From assembly GCA_938030835.1 (NCBI GenBank), contig CALHID010000009.1, positions 1 to 9,197 on the forward strand: DNA of 9,197 nucleotides, in the 5' to 3' direction. The notes beneath the pieces are model-generated. The model ran no database searches. It saw only the letters and a list, made by a program, of their open reading frames with translations, and had not been told where the DNA came from. Of this stretch, positions 6,691 to 9,197 are shown in pieces (the first letter of the stretch is position 1; each line of letters starts with the position of its first letter). Source of the DNA: an uncultured Actinomyces sp. GTDB taxonomy: Bacteria > Actinomycetota > Actinomycetes > Actinomycetales > Actinomycetaceae. A program made the position numbers and the translations under genes.

Positions 6691-7887
6691 TCACTGCCGG
6701 TGATAGCGCGGGCTCGTCCCCAGGTTCATGGGGTAGTCGTTGTCCGCACTAAACGCCGCATCCTCGTTCACGCCGCGGTAGACGTAGTCATCGTCGTTCC
6801 TCATCAGCAGCGGATTGACAGTGCCGTCGATATAGTCCTCAACGTCCTGCCAACTCGGGTTCGACGAATAGACCTTCGATTCGCATGGATTCGTGTCGGG
6901 CAGCGTCGAGGCCTTCGCGTTGAGCAGCCCCCACGGGTCGGCGGGCCCAAAACCCGTGTAATAGTTCCAGTCGCCGTTGCTTCCCGTGCCCGTCGTGGTC
7001 ATCGCCTGCAGGAGCTGGTTCGAGGTGACGCTCTCGTCGAAGCGCTGCCAGGCGATCGCGAGGAATCCGGCGACGATAGGGGTCGCGAAGGACGTTCCCT
7101 GCGCCGTGAAAACATCTCCCCGAGTACCGCTGCGAACGGTCGCGGTACCCAGCGCAACGGTTTCGACGCCGTTGCCCCAGTTGCTGTAGTCGGTCAGCGA
7201 GCCGTTCGACTCGATGGCGCCCACACCGCAGATCCCGGACCACATGGGCAGCGTGTCGTCGGGATCTTCGGTGGATTCGTTACCCATCGCGGCGACGACA
7301 ATGACGCCCTCCGAAATGGCGCGCGCCATCGCCCACCGAAGGTCCTCGGAATAGTGCGGATAGTTGCTCGAGATCGAAATAATGTGAGCACCATCGTTGA
7401 TTGCCTGCTCAATGAGCAGCGACGTGTCAGCCTCACCCTGCGCGTACACACCGGCGGTCGCGCAGTCCGAACCCACTTCCTCCTGGCTGTACCCCAGGTC
7501 GTAGGTGTACAGGGTCGCGCCGGGGGCGACACCGAACTTGGGCGCCACGAGGATCTGGGCGACGGCCGTGCCGTGGTCCGCGTTATCGGGCAGGGAATTG
7601 ACCGTGCACGGGCTCTTGTTTTCGATCGTGGCACCGGCCAGCTCGGGAATGTTCGGGTTGACGTGCCCGTCGATCATGGCGATGATCGCGCCTTCGCCGG
7701 TGTAGCCCTGGCTATGCAGGGAGGCCAGCTTGTAGTAGGAGTAATACTCCTCGTCGGCGCCCGTCACCTCGCGGTCGGCAGCGCTCGCCGGAGCGGCTGG
7801 CACGACGGCGGCACCGACGGTGAGGGCGAGGATGCCCGCACCCAGCGCACTCGCGCGCCGCCAGCGGCGCACAACCCGAGTCATCAT
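6691..7887 (-). CDS. Secreted subtilisin-family (S8) serine protease, mycosin-like, without membrane anchor
   Basis: A 398-aa exported protease. A twin-basic N-terminus (RVVRRWRR) and hydrophobic core (13-32) end in APASA|AD, a good signal-peptidase site near residue 36. The catalytic triad is complete: D73 in AMIDGHVN, H105 in ADHGTAVA and S266 in GTSFATP, with the oxyanion Asn N203 in AAMGNES. The Asp motif reads D-G-H instead of the usual D-(S/T)-G. Cysteines 94, 142, 220 and 335 could form disulfides. After the fold (about residue 325) comes an acidic, aromatic tail of roughly 70 residues (NDDDYVYRGV) with no transmembrane helix, unlike canonical mycosins. The start overlaps the upstream mycosin's stop by 4 bases (ATGA), so the two are translated together. 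The family could be T7SS-linked or simply a secreted subtilase; the tight pairing favours T7SS. Confidence 0.85.
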   Translation of the reverse strand: MMTRVVRRWRRASALGAGILALTVGAAVVPAAPASAADREVTGADEEYYSYYKLASLHSQGYTGEGAIIAMIDGHVNPNIPELAGATIENKSPCTVNSLPDNADHGTAVAQILVAPKFGVAPGATLYTYDLGYSQEEVGSDCATAGVYAQGEADTSLLIEQAINDGAHIISISSNYPHYSEDLRWAMARAISEGVIVVAAMGNESTEDPDDTLPMWSGICGVGAIESNGSLTDYSNWGNGVETVALGTATVRSGTRGDVFTAQGTSFATPIVAGFLAIAWQRFDESVTSNQLLQAMTTTGTGSNGDWNYYTGFGPADPWGLLNAKASTLPDTNPCESKVYSSNPSWQDVEDYIDGTVNPLLMRNDDDYVYRGVNEDAAFSADNDYPMNLGTSPRYHRQ

Positions 7888-9197
7888 GGCGTGTCCTCGT
7901 CGTCATCTCGTTCGATGGCAACCGGCCGACCACGCAAGTGCGACAGGATGACGAGGCCGCCGAGGGCCGCAGCCCCCAGGACGACGATCCCAATGACGAT
8001 GTATGTGCGCATCGTCATGATGTTGTCGCGGCTCGTCAGATGCGGGGACACTTGTGCGGGGCGGCTCGGAACGGGGTGGCCAGCCTGATCCGGGTGAGGC
8101 GGCCCGTACCTCGTGCCAATGTCGTCGAAGGTGAGCGCCTCGTAGGGCGCAACAATGCCCCACCCGAGCTCATTCGTGCGCTGATCGGAGGCGCCGCGCA
8201 GCGCAGTCACCTCGAGGCGGTACTTCCACATGTCCGGGGACTCGTTGGGGAACTGCGAGGCCACGAGGGCCGCGAAACCGCCGGCGTAGGCCGTCGCGTA
8301 CGACGAGGAGGGCAGCGGCGTATCGCCCGAGTACCCGCCGACCAGGCAATCGGCCTGGTCGAACCAGGTCGTGTGAATGACTGCAGCGGGCACCGCCAGA
8401 TCCACGTGCGCACCGTGCACCTGCTGATCCGAGGCAAAACCGTTGGCATCTGAGGCGGTGACCGCCAGGACGCCCTCGTAGGCCGCCGGGTAGACGACCT
8501 CGTTGTCCTTCTGGTCCTGGTAGGTGTTGCCGGTGGACGCGACGACGAGCGCGCGCCCTCGCACGGCCGCAACCGCGGCCTCCAGGTCCGAGTTCGGGTC
8601 CTTAGAGGACTGGGCGACGACGATGATCTGCGCGCCGTTGTCGGCGGCCCAGCGGATCGCGCGGGCAACGCGCGACATGAAGGGTTCCTGCCCCGGCTTG
8701 TCGGTATTGCCCTGCTCGAGGCCGGTCTCGATGCGCACCGGCAGGATCTTCGCCTCGGGGGCGACACCGATGAGGCCCGAGCCCTTCGCCGCAGGAAGCT
8801 GCCGAGCAGCGATCGCACCGGCGATTGCCGTGCCGTGCTCGCCCACGTCGACGCGCCCATCCGTGCCTTCACCGCTCAGATCGATACCGGGCAGGACCAC
8901 GGAGGGATCGCCCGAGTTGAAGTGCTCGTTACCGGCTGCCACGCCAGAGTCGACGACTGCGACCGTGACGCCCGCACCGCGCGAAATATCCCAGGCACGA
9001 CGAACGCCCACCTGATCGAGGATGATGGGCTCCTGCTTGATATACCGCGGGGAATCCTGCGGGCAGGTCTCCTCTTTGCGTTCCTCCGGTGCCTCCGTCG
9101 GAGCGTCCGAAGGCGGCGCCGTGGGCGTGGGACGCACGCTCGGCGTCGGGGCGGGGTCAGCATGCGCGATCGCCGGGCCGAACGCGGAGGATGCCCC
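7884..9197 (-). CDS. Mycosin-type membrane-anchored S8 protease of a type VII secretion system, 5' end cut by window edge
   Basis: Mycosins (MycP) are subtilases anchored outside the cytoplasmic membrane; in mycobacteria they stabilise the ESX secretion complex and cut some substrates. Counting the codon at 9195-9197 as residue 1, the frame opens with the end of a signal peptide (AIAHA|DPAP, cleavage near 13), so the start lies beyond the window and the GTG at 9135-9137 is not the start. A Pro/Thr-rich stretch follows. The triad is D83 (VAVVDSG), H121 (GEHGTAIAG) and S299 (SSSYATAY, codon 8301-8303), with the oxyanion Asn N224 (STGN). The Ser motif has SSS in place of GTS and Ala-Tyr where ATP-x is usual. 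Cys 45 and 284 may pair. A C-terminal transmembrane helix (about 399-418) is followed by a short acidic cytoplasmic tail (RDDDEDTP). This layout is diagnostic of mycosins. Confidence 0.9.
   Translation of the reverse strand, partial: GASSAFGPAIAHADPAPTPSVRPTPTAPPSDAPTEAPEERKEETCPQDSPRYIKQEPIILDQVGVRRAWDISRGAGVTVAVVDSGVAAGNEHFNSGDPSVVLPGIDLSGEGTDGRVDVGEHGTAIAGAIAARQLPAAKGSGLIGVAPEAKILPVRIETGLEQGNTDKPGQEPFMSRVARAIRWAADNGAQIIVVAQSSKDPNSDLEAAVAAVRGRALVVASTGNTYQDQKDNEVVYPAAYEGVLAVTASDANGFASDQQVHGAHVDLAVPAAVIHTTWFDQADCLVGGYSGDTPLPSSSYATAYAGGFAALVASQFPNESPDMWKYRLEVTALRGASDQRTNELGWGIVAPYEALTFDDIGTRYGPPHPDQAGHPVPSRPAQVSPHLTSRDNIMTMRTYIVIGIVVLGAAALGGLVILSHLRGRPVAIERDDDEDTP

Noticed and set aside
6682..8088. 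Long + strand open frame of 468 codons
   Set aside because: Antisense to the second subtilase and the end of the mycosin. Both of those have complete catalytic motifs, signals and coupled overlaps. This frame is Arg/Val/Gly-rich without a motif.
1..9197. tRNA, rRNA or riboswitch
   Set aside because: I found no tRNA cloverleaf, no rRNA signature and no known riboswitch core. Almost all of the window is protein-coding, and the only gap above 100 bases is 6556-6690.

Overview
The window looks like an actinobacterial chromosome, and my best guess is an Actinomyces/Schaalia-like member of the Actinomycetaceae. The grounds are a TopA with a lysine-rich, zinc-finger-free tail, the order topA-tmk-holB followed by a secreted alpha/beta hydrolase, and genes related to type VII secretion (T7SS, or ESX): mycosin-like subtilases, an EspL/YbaB-like protein and an EspC-like helical substrate. 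The family placement is inference; 'actinobacterial' is well supported. The window divides into two blocks that meet tail to tail at about 5030-5041.

Left block (1 to about 5035, + strand): topA for DNA topoisomerase I, cut off by the left window edge; tmk for thymidylate kinase; holB for the DNA polymerase III delta-prime subunit, overlapping tmk by 4 bases; and, 20 bases later, a membrane-anchored or secreted alpha/beta hydrolase. These are housekeeping genes for DNA topology, dTTP supply and clamp loading, plus a peptidase-like exported enzyme. The hydrolase stops abruptly after about 188 residues, before its nucleophile region.

Right block (about 5035 to 9197, - strand): read 5' to 3' on the minus strand, a membrane-anchored mycosin cut by the right window edge, a second secreted subtilase overlapping it by 4 bases, a 135-base gap with small inverted repeats, a YbaB/EspL-like protein, and a putative T7SS substrate starting 5 bases later. 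The substrate has a four-cysteine helical N-terminal domain, a Pro/Gly-rich linker and an exact 15-residue repeat. No core secretion gene (eccB, eccC, eccD, eccE or a classical WXG100 pair) is inside the window.

The most striking point is the junction. The hydrolase and the T7SS substrate both lose their 3' ends at the same place, and the 15-residue repeat loses phase exactly there. This is either a real rearrangement breakpoint (inversion or island insertion) or a chimeric join made during amplification or assembly. Sample base counts are richer in G+C on the right than in tmk/holB, which fits either explanation. Conclusions that depend on the two blocks being neighbours should wait until this is settled.
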